Assembly: GCA_039621445.1 (NCBI GenBank)
Contig: CP154956.1
Coordinates: 32,523,437-32,587,436, forward strand
Source: Euglena gracilis
Lineage: Eukaryota; Euglenida; Euglenophyceae; Euglenales
Direction: 5' to 3'
DNA length: 64,000 nucleotides
Shown: positions 1-11,289 of the stretch, piece after piece
Numbering within the stretch: the stretch's first letter is position 1
How the letters are laid out: each line of letters starts with the position of its first letter
Notes under the pieces: generated by a model
What the model was told of the DNA's origin: nothing
Databases searched by the model: none
What the model saw: the letters and a program-made list of their open reading frames with translations, nothing else
Position numbers and translations under genes: made by a program

Positions 1-480
1 GAAATAAACAAAAATTGCACGGCTGGGGTCCAAATAGAAGCGCTCCCCCCCGCCGGCGGCGGTCCGCGCTGCGGTATAGGCGCACCTGTGCTTCTTCTTC
101 TGGGGGGGGGGAGGGTTGCCATCCTCCTCTGTTGCCAACAATCCAGGCGTAACAATAATGCCTGCATATGGAATTGGCTAAAGTTTAAGGTGCAGCTGAC
201 TGGGCTAAGCACGCACACCACCAAGTCAAGTGGATGTGTGGGTACCCAATGGTCCCCGGGCTCTCAGCTCTCCAGCACCGAAGGTGCCGAAAGCACAAAA
301 TAGAAATTTATGTGATTTTCTGCCACAACCACGCACTCATAAACCTGACTTGTCTGACTTGCCTGACTTGTTCTCATAGGGACTCGCTAGCTGATTGACC
401 AAGTTCCATTGAGCGGCCATGCTTCCCTCCTTGAGGGGGTTGGAAGTTAGGGGGAAGAAGCTTCATTTACCTATGAAGAT
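1..480. other. no recognisable gene
   Basis: GC-mixed DNA with short C and G tracts. I see no splice-bounded open frame, RNA or element end that I can support. Confidence 0.5.
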
Positions 481-716
481 ATATATATATATATGTATGT
501 ATGTATGCATGATATAGATATGGATAGATGTCTATCATATGTGTGTCTATTTGTATGTATGTGTATGTATGTATGTATGTATGTATGTATGTATGTATGT
601 ATGTATGTATGTATGTATGTATGTATGTATGTATGTATGTATGTATGTATGTATGTATGTATGTATGTATGCATGCATGCATGTATGTCTGTATGCATGC
701 ATGTATGTATGTGTGT
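481..716. repeat. (TA)n and (TATG)n microsatellite
   Basis: A short (TA)n run is followed by about 150 bp of nearly pure ATGT tetranucleotide repeat with GCAT variants at its end. It opens long false frames of alternating Tyr/Val/Cys/Met on plus and His/Thr/Tyr/Ile on minus, which are not genes. Confidence 0.95.
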
Positions 717-724
717 AGAGGGGT

Positions 725-1090
725 ATTATTTGACGGGGGGGGGGTTAATCAGTGGCCCAAGGGGAAGTATTATCTGGGAGGGTATAAATTCCTGAAAAAG
801 TTGAAGTCCCAAAAAATCTGAAGTGGGAAAAAGCCGAAAAAAACGGCGCACCGTCCTTCCTCGATACGTGTTCGACCTCGTCCTGCCTCGCAAGTTGTGT
901 TTTTTTTTTGCGGGGAGACGTCACAAAAATTTGCAAAAAAATTGACAAAAGGAACGGTGCATTCAACAGTGTGACCCCTGGATTGCCTTTCGCAACATTT
1001 GGCAGCAATATGTGAGAAGTCCTTGGCAAGGGGGTATTAACTCCTCAGTCGAAGTCAGACCCTCAGGGGGGGGGGCATTATTTGGGATGA
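725..1090. repeat. G-tract interspersed repeat (TATTATTTG family), decayed copy
   Basis: GGGGTATTATTTG-type blocks occur near 720, 765, 1031 and 1071. The stretch GTATAAATTCCTGAAAA followed by a Lys-rich AT/GC mix matches the sequence at 7662-7750 (GTATTAACTCCTGAAAA), so this is a dispersed family with at least two copies here. Its ends are too decayed to define. Confidence 0.55.
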
Positions 1091-3200
1091 GGGTTCCCCT
1101 GCTGGGCGACAGTGCCCTGCCTCAAAAACCCCGCAAACTCGCATTCAAAATCCTGATTCCGCTTATTCTTTTTCTTTTTCCCATGTTGTTGGGTCGGATA
1201 GGAAGTTCGAATTGCAAAACCTTGAAACCTGGTTTTTGGAAAAATGATTCCCTCCATTGGGATCTGGGTTACACATGCCAGAACACGATTTTTGCAGTGA
1301 AGTGAACACAATGATTATCTGTTTACAAAGGTATCATTCCATACAGGGCGGTCCGTAAGGTTAAGGACCGCCCCCTTAAGGACTGCCCCCCACCACCTCT
1401 TCGCGTATTTCCGGGAGCACCAATTTTTGGACCCTAAAAATTTTTCCCGGCGCCTTCGGCACCGGGTGTATTTTTGATCCATTTTGGGACCCATATGGGA
1501 GGTCCCCCCAAAAACCCTCAAACCCCCTTTTTTTCGCACCTTCAAAAATTTCAACGTTTTCTCAAACGATTTTGAGCGGTTTTTGAAGCAAAAAATGTCA
1601 TTGAAAATCCAAAAAAAATCCAAGAGAAAAAATCTCAGTAACTAGTTGATTGTGCAAAAATTTGGTACATTTTTTTTTTGACCTTCGTTTTTTTCACCCC
1701 CTCCTAAAAATTACCAATTTTTAACCTGAAATTTTTGAGATTTTTTTTTGTGAAAAATATGGTTTTCCATCAAAAAGGCATGCATTTTTGGTTCATTTGT
1801 CAAGAAATTTTCAAAAATTTCCCCTGGCCAACATCTCCGTTGTCCCGAAATCGGTGAAAATGCTGTGGTGGGTGGGGGGGTCGACCCCCCCCCCACCTCC
1901 CGGGTGGAAGGGGTCGACCCCCCCACCAGGCTTTCCCGTTCTGCCCTGCCCCCCCCCCAATACACAGAAAGGCCCCTACACCACTGGTGTTTTTCAACAC
2001 CTGCCAAGTGCAGCGTCCGATCACAGATTGCCACGTTATTTGCCCTTTGGAGCCCCATATTTTCCTCCCGGCATATGTGCAACGCGCACATATGATGTGT
2101 GCCCCTGGTATCATCTTTTTTTTGGTGGTCTTTGGAAGGATAGAGAAATCGTTGGGATAACCGTACACTGCGACTGTGACCGTGCATATATAGCAAACCA
2201 CACATTCTTACACTTATTTGGAGGCTTAAAGGGGCCATCTGAAGTAGCGTTGACCGTTTTTGTTGACCACTCTTCAAGGGCTTCCCAAAGACAGTGGTTG
2301 CATGTTTTGGGATTTGGGTTTCAAGAACATTTTCCTTCCGGCTGCTGGGCACTTTTGGCCCGGTGCACGTCCACGCACACGGTGTGCGGCCCAACGTTTC
2401 CGTAGCAGACGGTGAAGGCCTATTTCGTTTGACACTTCCCTCCCTGGAAAGCCACGGCGGTCCTCAAGGGACGGAAAATGTTTTCTTTTCATTTAAGGAC
2501 CGACCTCCCCCTTGGGCCAAAGGGCAGGCCAAGGGCTGGACTGGGGCTTGAATGGGGTAAAACCAAAAAGTTGGAAAACACATTTTTTTGATGATTTGGG
2601 TATGGATGATGGTCCAAGGTGTGAGGAATCGATTCCTTTCACAATGTCGAGGTGTTCTTGCCGAAAATTGCCGAATTTCTTTTGCCCATTTTCTTGTGGA
2701 TTTTTCATTGAATGTGCTGGGACAGCGGAGTTTTTTTTTTTTCATTAAGGATGCCCTGATTCCACATCAGCATATGGTATCTGCATATTATGGCTTTAAT
2801 TAATTAATTTCATTCAATTAAGCCTCCATTTGTCACCCCCCAACGAATGAAAAAATCGTATGGAAATATGAGGAAAACATCATTTTCAAGAAAAATACAA
2901 AAAAGCAAAAAGATGCACAGAACTCACAAAAAGTTCAAAAAATATGAATAAATTGGGGGAATCAGAAAATGAAGAAAAATGCGAAGACCGAAAAATGCAT
3001 TGACAAAAGCGTTGAGTAAAACGCGCAAAAATCCTGCAAAAGTTTTGCAAAAATGCAAAGAAATTAGCTGGCACCCCCCCCCCCCTGTGGGATGCCAAGG
3101 GGTGGGGATGCATTCCTCACTTTTTTTTCGGGGGTGGTTTAAATAATCCAGTGCAGTCATTTTGCAGTTAATATTGTTGTATTGCCAGCTGCTTTCGCTG
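1091..3200. other. repeat-derived DNA, no firm gene
   Basis: Contains a short perfect hairpin at about 1344-1371 (GGGCGGTCC / GGACCGCCC) and G/C tracts around 1866-1960. A plus-strand frame near 2340-2470 has protein-like composition (TFGPVHVHAHGVRPNVSV) but no convincing splice sites, so it is not called as an exon. The rest is AT-rich. Confidence 0.4.
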
Positions 3201-3213
3201 TCTCTGAACAGAG

Positions 3214-3306
3214 GACAAGGCGCAGAGCACTGATGACCTGCACAGCAAGGCATTTGACCTGTTTCAGCAGTGCCTCAAGGCCCAGGACCAGGGCAGCACC
3301 TTTGGG
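3214..3306 (+). CDS. putative internal exon (possibly of the Sel1-repeat gene)
   Basis: The stretch starts after GAACAGAG (AG|G acceptor) and ends at a GT (GGG|GTTTCG), giving 31 codons in phase 0. The translation is amphipathic and protein-like (DDLHSKAFDLFQQCLKAQDQ), resembling one helix pair of a solenoid repeat. The frame is closed upstream by TGA just before the acceptor. I infer, but cannot show, that it belongs with the plus-strand Sel1 exons near 9.25 and 12.4 kb. A second short frame at 3358-3405 (MTSMQQRQALKILHAAE) may be another exon; it is cut by the element beginning at 3406. Confidence 0.35.
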
Positions 3307-3405
3307 GTTTCGGGCTCTCTCCCTGTTCTTTGACCTCAAGAATGCTGAGCATTGGAGATGACCAGCATGCAACAGCGTCAGGCGCTCAAGATCCTCCATG
3401 CAGCA

Positions 3406-3840
3406 GAGTTACCCCCCCCCCAAATAATACCCCTTCAGAATAAGACCCCCGCCCTTTGGACCCCCTTGGGCCGATCAAGTAAAAAAAAATCCAAAATATG
3501 ACCACCCCCAAAAATAAATAAAATAAAACAAAATGAAAAATAAAATAAATATAGATAAAAGAAGACCCCCCTGACAGCACGAAGCGCCGGAGACGCTCAA
3601 AATTACCAAAATTCAATTTCAAAATTCAATTTTTGACGGAAAAATGACGAAAGACGAAATTTCTGATGTCCAAAAATCATGGTTTTTTTTTCCATTTATA
3701 TGAATCGCCACATTGGCGCGAAGAGCCGAAGGAAATATTTTTTTCGTGTTTTTGGAACCTGAAGAATGTTGTTTTTTCCGGGCCCGGGGCGTTCAAAAAT
3801 AATCAGAATAAGACCCGCCAAAAAGTGAGACCCCCAAAAT
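3406..3840. mobile_element. oligo-C repeat element, left end intact, body decayed
   Basis: Begins GAGTTA followed by a run of C and then CAAATAATACCCC, the terminal signature of the TA-flanked element superfamily described elsewhere in this window. Internal blocks of AATAAGACCC at 3440 and 3808 resemble the 6376-6795 repeat. The right end is not clear. Confidence 0.5.
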
Positions 3841-4071
3841 AATATTGGCTCCTATTTTGGTGGTGGGTTGGTTGGGACCATGTGCTGCTCTGTGGAGGAC
3901 TACGGGGCAAACTGGACTGAATGCACCCGGAAGTTTCGTGTTTTGGCCCTCCACCGGAAAAACGGACCATCCCGGGTGATTTTACAAAAGTGTGTTGCTT
4001 GTCTGCATTGATCCTGCTCATGTTATGCTTCCAACAAAGGTGTGGTTGTGGCAGATTGAGTTTTTCTCGCT

Positions 4072-4110
<39 letters not shown>
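4072..4110. repeat. (CT)n microsatellite
   Basis: Nearly pure CT dinucleotide run of about 38 bp. It creates false Ser/Leu and Arg/Glu frames on the two strands. Confidence 0.95.
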
Positions 4111-4115
<5 letters not shown>

Positions 4116-4912
4116 GTGGTGACTGCAATGGTGTAAAATTGACACACCCAAATCAAGGTTGTTCATCGGAATCCAAACTCCAATTATGCCCCGATGTTGC
4201 TCCGTTTTTTTTGACAAAAAAAACGTCAAACCCTAAAGGGCACCCTCGGAGGGTACCCCACAGGTGTCCAGGACTTGTCACAAAAAGCTCATAACTCAAA
4301 ACAAACATACCAAAATAACAAACCAGATCCACTCTGCAGAGATCAGAGCTCTGCGACCTCCTTTTTTCCCGGCTGATCTCCAGGGGATGTTTAAGGGTGG
4401 CTCAAAATACCAGGGATGGGGTGTGTCAATCCAGCCAGACCAAAGGTGTGCCAGCCAAAAATGCTTAGGGGTTTTGGTTCATTTGAAAGGGTTTGTGGGA
4501 GTGTCCGCCCAAGGCTTAGGGCCGGGTGAGAGCAAGCTTACAGGGAGAAGGGGGCGGTAGGATCCCCCAGCGACGTCTTGTCCCCCCCCCAATTGGCGGT
4601 TTGAATGCACAAGGTTGGGTTTTGGGTTTTGGGTCTCCCCCCAAAAATTTTGTTTTTTGGGTACCCCCCCAAAACACCAAAAATTTGTATTTTTGGGACC
4701 CCCTCTTTGAAAAATTTAACCCCTAACCCCTAACCACCTAAAAAAGACCGATTTTGGCCAAGGAAAGCCATTTTTTCCCAAAATTTTCTGCTCCTGCGGC
4801 GCCAAAAAGTATATCTCACCCCCCTCTGGGCCCCCCGGGGGGGGGGGCGGCCGGACCCACCCCAACCCCCCCCCTCCCCAGGGGTGCGGCCTTAAATAAT
4901 CCCTCGGGCTGC

Positions 4913-4985
4913 AGCCGGAATCGAACCACCGACCCCCCATGTGGAAAGCAGGATTCTTGTCCAACACGTCCAAAAGGATGGAAGC
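4913..4985 (-). tRNA. tRNA-like relic (pol III A-box/B-box-like)
   Basis: On the minus strand 4917-4927 reads GGTTCGATTCC, a textbook B box. About 35 bases upstream, TGGACGTGTTGG (4961-4972) resembles an A box. The spacing fits a tRNA, and the intervening bases could form an anticodon arm with one mismatch. The acceptor ends do not pair, so I read this as a tRNA pseudogene or the head of a tRNA-derived SINE rather than a functional tRNA. Confidence 0.3.
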
Positions 4986-5171
4986 GCACTGCGGGCGGGG
5001 CAGTGCTCATGCAAGGCCGGTGTTTATACTGGGGGGGGGATGGTACAACAAAATTGTGGATTCTGATAAGGGATGATCGTTGGAATCCAGACTGTTATTT
5101 TCGGAGGAAAAATCATGCCCTCCAGAATTGTGGCCTCTGATTGGGGGGGGCAGGGGGGTGTGATCATTGTA

Positions 5172-5550
5172 AACCCTCCCCCCAAATAATACCCCCCCCC
5201 TCGGGGTCCGACTTCGGCCACCGAAATAATCCCCCCCCCCCCCGGTTTCGGGCCAAAGGCCTGGATTTTTGACCTGAAAATGTACATAAAAATCACAATC
5301 TCTGACAACAAAGTACGAAAAAGATCGATTTTTCTGGATCATCTAGCCTCCAAAAAAAAAAGTACAAAGTTCATGAGAAAGTACAAAAAAATGACCCCAA
5401 AGGGGTTTTGGCGCTATTTTTGCTCCTACGGGACTTCGAAAAATTTCGAAAATTTTTGGGAAATAATACCCCCCCCCCAAATAATACCCCTCGGGCCGGG
5501 ACTTCGGGCGAAAAAATAATACCCCAGGGGGGGTATTATTTGGGGGGGTT
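5172..5550. mobile_element. TA-flanked oligo-C inverted-repeat element, family 1 (379 bp)
   Basis: Left end is AACCCTCCCCCCAAATAATA; the right end is its near-perfect inverse, ending TATTATTTGGGGGGGTT. TA lies at 5170-5171 and 5551-5552, so the outside reads GTA...TAC. Further AAATAATACCCC blocks repeat inside each end. The body (GGACTTCG... and AAAATTTCG... blocks) matches, in the same or opposite orientation, elements at 10117-10516 and 60057-60428. There is no coding capacity, so this is a non-autonomous element. Confidence 0.8.
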
Positions 5551-6334
5551 TACATGTCTCGAACAGAAAATTGCATTTTGGGGCATTTTGAAAGGCCTTG
5601 TTGCCCCAAAAAAATTTCTGGATCCAAAATTGTACTAAGTAAACTAACTGGACTAACTGGGAGGGGGAAGGTCTGATTATTGAAAAAAGAAACGCCAGAA
5701 AGCGTTTCGAGCACGCGGGGAGTGTTCCGGACAACTCTGAGCGACAGCCCCTTTGCGACTTTGCGGATGTCGACCATTGTTTCCCGTGGTTTTCTCTCTT
5801 CGTCAATGGAGACCCAAAAATTTGATTTTTGGGTACCCCCCCAAAAATTTTGGGCTGATTTTGGGACCCCCAAAAAAATACAAAAACAAAACCCAACCTT
5901 GGAATGCATTTTTTACATCTCAATTTTGCATGTTGTAAAATAAGGTAATTTCTCGGTTTGATGCCGGAAGTTATCAGTGATGTACGACATGTTCATGGGG
6001 GGGGGGGTGATTGCGAACCGCATAATTCTGCAGAATCCTGCATAATTCCGCATGAGTTCCTTTTGAGAAAATGTAAAAAAAACCGCAGAAAAGGCCCAGA
6101 AAAGCATCCCACCCTCCCACCCCCTAGGGGACTCCAAGGGGGGCTTGGGGGATTTACTTTTGGGGACGGGTCAGTTTTAGGTGGAACACAAAGCGCCGAA
6201 AATACCCCCTCCGGGGGGTACCCACGTGGCCTGACCCCCACCATATAGGAGGTGGGGAGCGGACCCATTCACCCACTCCACTCCCCCAGGTCAACAAAAA
6301 AAATCTCTGATCACTGTATACAGGTATCGTGTCT

Positions 6335-6335
<1 letters not shown>

Positions 6336-6369
<34 letters not shown>
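6336..6369. repeat. (CA)n microsatellite
   Basis: About 34 bp of pure CA dinucleotide just upstream of a G-rich element. Confidence 0.95.
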
Positions 6370-6371
<2 letters not shown>

Positions 6372-6375
6372 AACC

Positions 6376-6795
6376 CCTCCAAAATAAGACCGGGGGAATG
6401 CGTGGGTCGGATGCTGGAATGCATGGGTCGGATGCTGGAAAGCCCGAGGGGGGGGTCTTATTCATGGGGGGGGGGTCCATTTTATGGATTCTTGCTGGAA
6501 AAATTTTCGACCCCCCAAAATGTCCAAAATGCCCCCCCCCAAAATACGAATTTTCGAAAAATTCGGCGCTCCGCGCCAGACAAATAGGAGAAAATATGCT
6601 GAATTGTGTGAAAGCTGTCCCAAAATGGCAGATTCACCCCCCCCCAAATGTCCCATTTTTCAAAAATCTGGCGCTTCGCGCCGGCAGGGGGCAGTCTTAT
6701 TTGTGGGGGTCCATTTCATGGATTTTTGCTCGGACCGGCCAGGGGGTTCTTATTTGGGGAGGGTCCATTTCATGGGGGGGTCTTATTTTGGGGTG
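6376..6795. repeat. G-tract repeat with internal direct repeats (TCTTATTTG family)
   Basis: Blocks reading GGGGGTCTTATTTG...GGTCCATTTCATGGATTTTTGCT recur at about 6450, 6695, 6745 and 6775. AAAATAAGACC at the left end and GGTCTTATTTT at the right end are inverted copies. Two GGCGC/GCGCC mini-hairpins (6564 and 6668) lie inside. Confidence 0.6.
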
Positions 6796-7042
6796 GGGTT
6801 AGCAGCAATGAATTATGTGGCCCCCTCCGCGGCTCAGTTCATCCGGGGGGGGGGGGGCACAACATTCCAATTTTTTTTGAATTTGGCTGCAATAATTTAT
6901 TTAGGCAGCAATTAATTCGAAATTCGGCTGTATCCGGCAAAATTCAGGTGAATCAAAAAAAACAAAAAATCTAGAAATCTTCCCTAAACGGTTTTTGTTG
7001 TAAATGGCCAATTTAGTCCCAACCCTAACCCTGTTCATATCA

Positions 7043-7090
7043 TACACATGCATACATGCATGCATGCATGCATGCATCCATTCTTGCATC
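7043..7090. repeat. GCAT tetranucleotide repeat
   Basis: Short tract of ATGC/CATA repeats next to the left edge of the next element. The same motif recurs at its right edge (7424-7440). Confidence 0.85.
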
Positions 7091-7098
7091 CATACATA

Positions 7099-7421
7099 CC
7101 CCCCCCCCCAAATATAAAGCCCCCCCCCCCTGACGTGGAGCCGGACGCTGGTGACATTCAGGAAAAAGTAGGAAAATTTTGGGTGGACACAACATTTTTT
7201 TCACCAGAGATGCTCCATCTTGGAAAAGAATTGCCCATTTCTGCAAAAAAATACGAGGCGCACAACAAAAAAATTGGCATGAAATTGGTACTTGAACACA
7301 ATTGATGGCTGCTGAAGATGATAGAGGCCACCCAAAAAGGTTTGATTTTCCCCCCATATATAAGCCCCCCCTGAGGGTCGTCCACATATAAAGCTGGGGG
7401 CTTTATATTTGGGGGGGGGGT
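7099..7421. mobile_element. TA-flanked oligo-C inverted-repeat element, family 2 (323 bp)
   Basis: The left end is a run of C followed by AAATATAAAGCCCC. The right end is the inverse, GGGGGCTTTATATTTG plus a run of G and T. TA at 7097-7098 and 7422-7423 flanks it. The body (a segment encoding nothing, with GGAGCCGGACGCTGGTGACA) reappears in reverse orientation at about 15100-15393. Confidence 0.78.
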
Positions 7422-7739
7422 TACATGATGCATGCATGCATATACACCTCTGAGACCCCTTCTCATTTGGTACAGGACACCAAGCATATGTCTTGTTTTA
7501 TGCTATGAGATACGGTCGTTTCTGGCCATTTTGGTGTCAAAAAGGCCAATGAAGTGTTGGACGTCGTTTTCATATCTGGCAAAAAAAGAACGACCAAGTA
7601 AACCCCCCTCAAATAATAATTTTCTTGCCCGAAGTCCTGGCCCAAGGCGGGTGTTGTTAGGGGGGTATTAACTCCTGAAAATTTTTAAACTCCATAAAAA
7701 ACCCGAGGAGGGAAAAGGGCCAAAAAAAGCCATGTTGGC

Positions 7740-9248
7740 GAGGAAGAATGCTTGAACACGTCTTCTGCATTTGCCCAAGAGGAACTGTTTGTCAAAAAAG
7801 CGGGAGTTCCTGCAAAGGGATCTCGGCGTTCCAAAAAGTCTGCAGTTCACCACCAGCTCCATGCCAAGCCTGAGTCATTCAGCCAACAAAGAGTCCAAAC
7901 TGTTAACCAACACTCCCTTGCAGGGTATTTAGGGATAAAAAAGCAGCTTTTGATGCAGTTCCGAAAATCCCTCCCCTATCAAAGAAATTTGGTCTGCCAG
8001 ACCAAATGAGCCTTGGGAATCCCTGTCATGCCGGCAAGGTATTTATGGTAGACTGTGTTATAGGCCGAAATCCCTCCCCCCCCTGCCAAGGACTCAGCAC
8101 GTGTTACCCCCAAGTGTCGCAAAAGCCCGCACCTTCTTCCCGCAGTGCCCGAAAAAAATTTCTGCATCGTTCTGGGACCATGCCAAGAATCTGCAGTTGT
8201 CCCAGCCTTCCCAGAAAGGGAGGGGTTGGCGACCACAGTTGCTTTTACTGCACAATGCCGACGAATGGATGTGTTAGTATGACGCAAATTCTTGCATGTT
8301 CTTGTTGAACGGAATCCAAACGGAAGGGTTGGCAAAGGAAGTCCCCAAACAATTACTCCCAGTTTTTTGTTGTTGTTTTATTTGGATATTTGTATTTGGT
8401 TTGTTTTAAATTTTACACCTTTTTTTCTTCTTCAGAAAGGCAGGTCGGTGTAACCGCAGCATCCCCTAGGGGGTCTGAGGCTTATGGAAGGAACAAGGCC
8501 AGGTTTAGGATCGTTAAACCTAATGTTAGGCCCAACTTTGGGATCATCTGAGCCAAAGGAATCATGCTGACCTAATCCTTTGGGGGGTAGCTACCATACC
8601 CCCCCCCCCAGCCTTTCGATATCTGCTGGCCTCACAAGCGCTCGGTGAAAGTATCAGAAATAGAGGGCAGAAAGCATTAGCTCATTTTTTTTGGGAGGAA
8701 ACATATTGGAATTGAGTGTTTCCCTGGAGCCAAATCGGCCAAGTCCACACCTATTGAAATACAACAAAATCTGACACTACTGCAAGGACTCTTTGATGAA
8801 GAAAAAAAATGCGCCTAAGGGATGATAATGTCCGAAGAAGGCAGATTCTGGACTGCAGAATGTAGAGGTAATGATTGATTTGCAAGTTATATTTAGATGA
8901 GGCCAAGACGATGGGCAGATGAGTGAAGGTAATCAGAGAGGGGGTAGTTATATCCTGTAATCATTTTCCCGATGACAAGTTCTCCTTCATTTTCCTCGGA
9001 TCATTTGGTTGCAGAGTTGGCGGAGGAGATTTTTTGTTCAATCTTTGAGGTGGAGTGTATTGCTTAGAGAAACCACCACCTCTGATCCGTCCACCTTTTC
9101 TCCTTTTTTTAAAGCGAGAAGGCTTGCTGCATCTCACCTGATCATTTGCATGTCTAATTGAGCTTGTGTGCACCTCACCTGATCATTTGCATGTCGAATT
9201 AAGTTTGTGTGCGCTTGTGTGTTTCTGCGGGCCCCACCCATCTTCCAG
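7740..9248. other. no firm gene
   Basis: A plus-strand frame near 7755-7915 has protein-like composition (Lys/Ser-rich, EELFVKKAGVPAKGSRRSKK) and the 8000-8330 segment is open on both strands. Neither has clear splice boundaries, so I do not call exons. 8340-9100 is AT-rich with no feature I can support. Confidence 0.35.
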
Positions 9249-9432
9249 GTGGGTGTACGAGTGCGACTCGGCTGCCCCCATCTCCGCGGGCAACCCTTAC
9301 AAAGACCCCCTCAAAGGTTTCTGGTTCCTGGTCAATGCGGCGGGTGAGGGCGATCGACCGTCGCAGACCAGCCTGGCGACATGGTACGAGCAAGGGCTGG
9401 CGCCACTGAACGGCCCGTCCGTCGCGCTGCGC
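9249..9432 (+). CDS. internal exon with Sel1-like repeat
   Basis: The acceptor is CTTCCAG|G; the frame enters in phase 2 and stays open for about 61 codons with a strong GC3 bias unlike the surrounding AT/G-tract DNA. The translation contains GFWFLVNAAGEGDRPSQTSL followed by ATWYEQGLA. This fits the Sel1-like repeat consensus (A..W...AA..G...A...LA..Y..G), a helix-turn-helix solenoid that binds other proteins and often occurs in ER-quality-control and signalling scaffolds. The 3' boundary is uncertain: the frame runs on into GGGGCC, and a GC donor near 9427-9440 is possible. It is likely part of the same plus-strand gene as the 12377-12520 exon. The protein's specific job cannot be told from this. 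Confidence 0.6.
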
Positions 9433-9654
9433 AGGGGCCCCCGCCAAACTTTCGGGTTTCAATTTTACCAGAGACCACATGGAATCATTTGGCAACTAGT
9501 CATTCATTTAGTGAATTAATATTTCTGTGTATCACATGTGTGACCAAGAAATTTTTGTGTATCGCATTTGTTTCACCAAAAATCGGCCCAAATTTCCATT
9601 TTGTATGCAGGAAAAACTTTTATCCATTGTGATTCTTGCAATCAGCAGGTTGTT

Positions 9655-10022
9655 TAAAACGGAGGGGACTTTGCCGCCGGGGGGAGGGGTTCAAGCCAGC
9701 CAGCACTTTCCAACCAGCGCCTCCCAGCTGGGGCGCGAACCCCCCCCCTGCTGATATCAAATTTTGGCAGCCCAGCGAAGCTGGGCTGGACTGAAAAAGT
9801 CCGCGCCAAAACTTGTTTGAAAAAATGGATCAAAGTGAATATAGATGCTGTTTTTTTGAGGGGGTTTTGGGGGGATTTCATGTCAAATTTTTGGCTAAAT
9901 AATCTCGCTCTGGCTGGATTTTGACTTTTTCTTGCCATTTTTGGGGTACCTCCCCCCAGTCCAGCCGCCAGCTGGCCTCTGCCAGCTAGACCCTGGGTCC
10001 ACCCCCTCTTGGGAAAACCCCT
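9655..10022. repeat. CAGCTGG-family inverted repeat
   Basis: The ends carry inverted CCAGCTGG/CCAGC blocks (CAGCGCCTCCCAGCTGG near 9720; CCGCCAGCTGGCCTCTGCCA near 9966) and C/G tracts. Related ends occur near 11850-12090, 41820-42330, 49490-49600 and 62890-63010. It encodes nothing convincing. Confidence 0.45.
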
Positions 10023-10116
10023 GCTCACAATTTAATTTGTTTCGTCAGTGTCCATATCAAAAAAAAAACTGCCTGGATGTTGATGTTTCGTTTTCGTTTT
10101 CTGATTCTGCGAGTGA

Positions 10117-10516
10117 ACCCCCCCCCCCCCCCCCTAATAATACCTCCCCCAAATGATCCCCCCCCCCCTCGGGGTCCGACTTCGGCGACCGAGAGATACC
10201 CCCCCCCCCCACAATCTCGGGCCGACAACCTGGATTTTTACCTTAAAATCTGGTTAAAAGCCTCAATCTCTGACAAGAAATTACGTGAAAAAAATCGATT
10301 TTTCTGGATTTTCTTGCCCCCCAAAATGCTGAATTTCATGAGAAAGTACAAAAAAAATGACGCCAAAGGGGGGTTCTTGGTGTTGTTTTGGGTCCTGCGG
10401 GACTTCAAAAAATTTCGAAATTTTTGGGTGCTATCACCCCCCAAATAATACCCCCCCAGGGCCGGGACTTCGGGCGAAAAAATAATACCCTGGGGAAGGT
10501 ATTATTTGGGGGGGGG
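10117..10516. mobile_element. oligo-C inverted-repeat element, family 1 (second copy)
   Basis: The left end GTGAA plus a long C run leads into TAATAATACC; the right end is GGTATTATTTG plus G run and TA (10517-10518). The body aligns with 5172-5550 over most of its length, including GACTTCAAAAAATTTCG and AATCTCTGACAA. The left flank is TG rather than TA, so one edge has decayed. Confidence 0.72.
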
Positions 10517-10551
10517 TACCACAAAAAGCAGTTATCTTCGTCATCTTCCAG

Positions 10552-10782
10552 TTATTTTGTGGCACAAACAGCATGTTCCAATGTTTCCTCATCTTTTGTC
10601 TCTGTCATGACAGAAGCAACAGTGGAGTGTCCCATCCTTGAGAAAAAAGTTGTTCCACTCCCAGAAAGCAATTTGAAGTATTTTTTTGACACGAAAGCAA
10701 GTGCTTTGGCATTTGAAGGAGCTTTCAAACCAATGGGTTTAATTCTTGCGAAATGAGGGTGTCTTTTATGTCGAAGCGACAA
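10552..10782 (-). CDS. possible exon, open on both strands
   Basis: About 70 codons are open on the minus strand with protein-like composition (LLSGSGTTFFSRMGHSTVAS) ending at TAA. The plus strand of the same DNA is also open (ECPILEKKVVPLPESNLKYF). The minus frame contains a MGHS motif reminiscent of the C-terminal box of tyrosine recombinases, but this is weak. Strand and reality are uncertain. Confidence 0.25.
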   Translation of the reverse strand: MSLRHKRHPHFARIKPIGLKAPSNAKALAFVSKKYFKLLSGSGTTFFSRMGHSTVASVMTETKDEETLEHAVCATK

Positions 10783-11079
10783 GGTTTATTTATTTTCATG
10801 GCCAGGCGGAACAGCTTTTGGTTTTTGGGTGGGCCAAAAATGGGCCCAAAATATGTGTATCACATCGAAAAAATTTGTGTGTCACATGTGTATCACCTAA
10901 AAAGAACTTGAACCTGCTAATCACCAAAAACAGAATTTGTCTATCACGTATGTTTTATCAAAAAGAAAGAATAAATAGAATATAATAGAATAAAAATTGA
11001 AAATAATTTTCTCTGTATCACCACGAATTTGTGATGCATATTTAGTGAATGTCTTTGGGGATGGTTCTGTTGCTGCTCA

Positions 11080-11210
11080 TCACCGTCGTTCAGTGTGGAA
11101 TTGGCCATTGGGGATTTTCCTTCAATTCACCACCGTCTGCTTTGGGCAACTTGTCGAACCATTGAGGAAACCTCTCCTTAATGTGCACTGGCAAAGAATG
11201 GTGCATCTTG
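11080..11210 (-). CDS. possible short exon
   Basis: The minus-strand frame reads MHHSLPVHIKERFPQWFDKL and continues to a TGA after about 38 codons. Composition is protein-like and it starts after ACTCAAG. It may belong with the minus-strand frame at 10552-10782. I recognise no family. Confidence 0.2.
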
Positions 11211-11289
11211 AGTATTGTCATTTTGAACATCAATTTTTTTGTTTCAATGCGCATTGGGGCCTACAACGTAGTAGCCCCACCTCGAAATG

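Larger units (their letters stand above)
3841..5169. other. no firm gene; microsatellite and low-complexity DNA
   Basis: Holds the (CT)n tract at 4072-4110, G/C-rich monotonous repeats at 4600-4900 and a tRNA-like fragment at 4913-4985, listed separately. No splice-bounded coding frame was recognised. Confidence 0.45.

Noticed and set aside
493-795. Long Tyr/Met/Val/Cys frames in the ATGT repeat
   Set aside because: Pure microsatellite translation; open in all three frames on both strands.
7021-7032. Telomere-like AACCCTAACCCT
   Set aside because: Only two units, not at a sequence end. Similar short words at 4718 and 17014 are also isolated.
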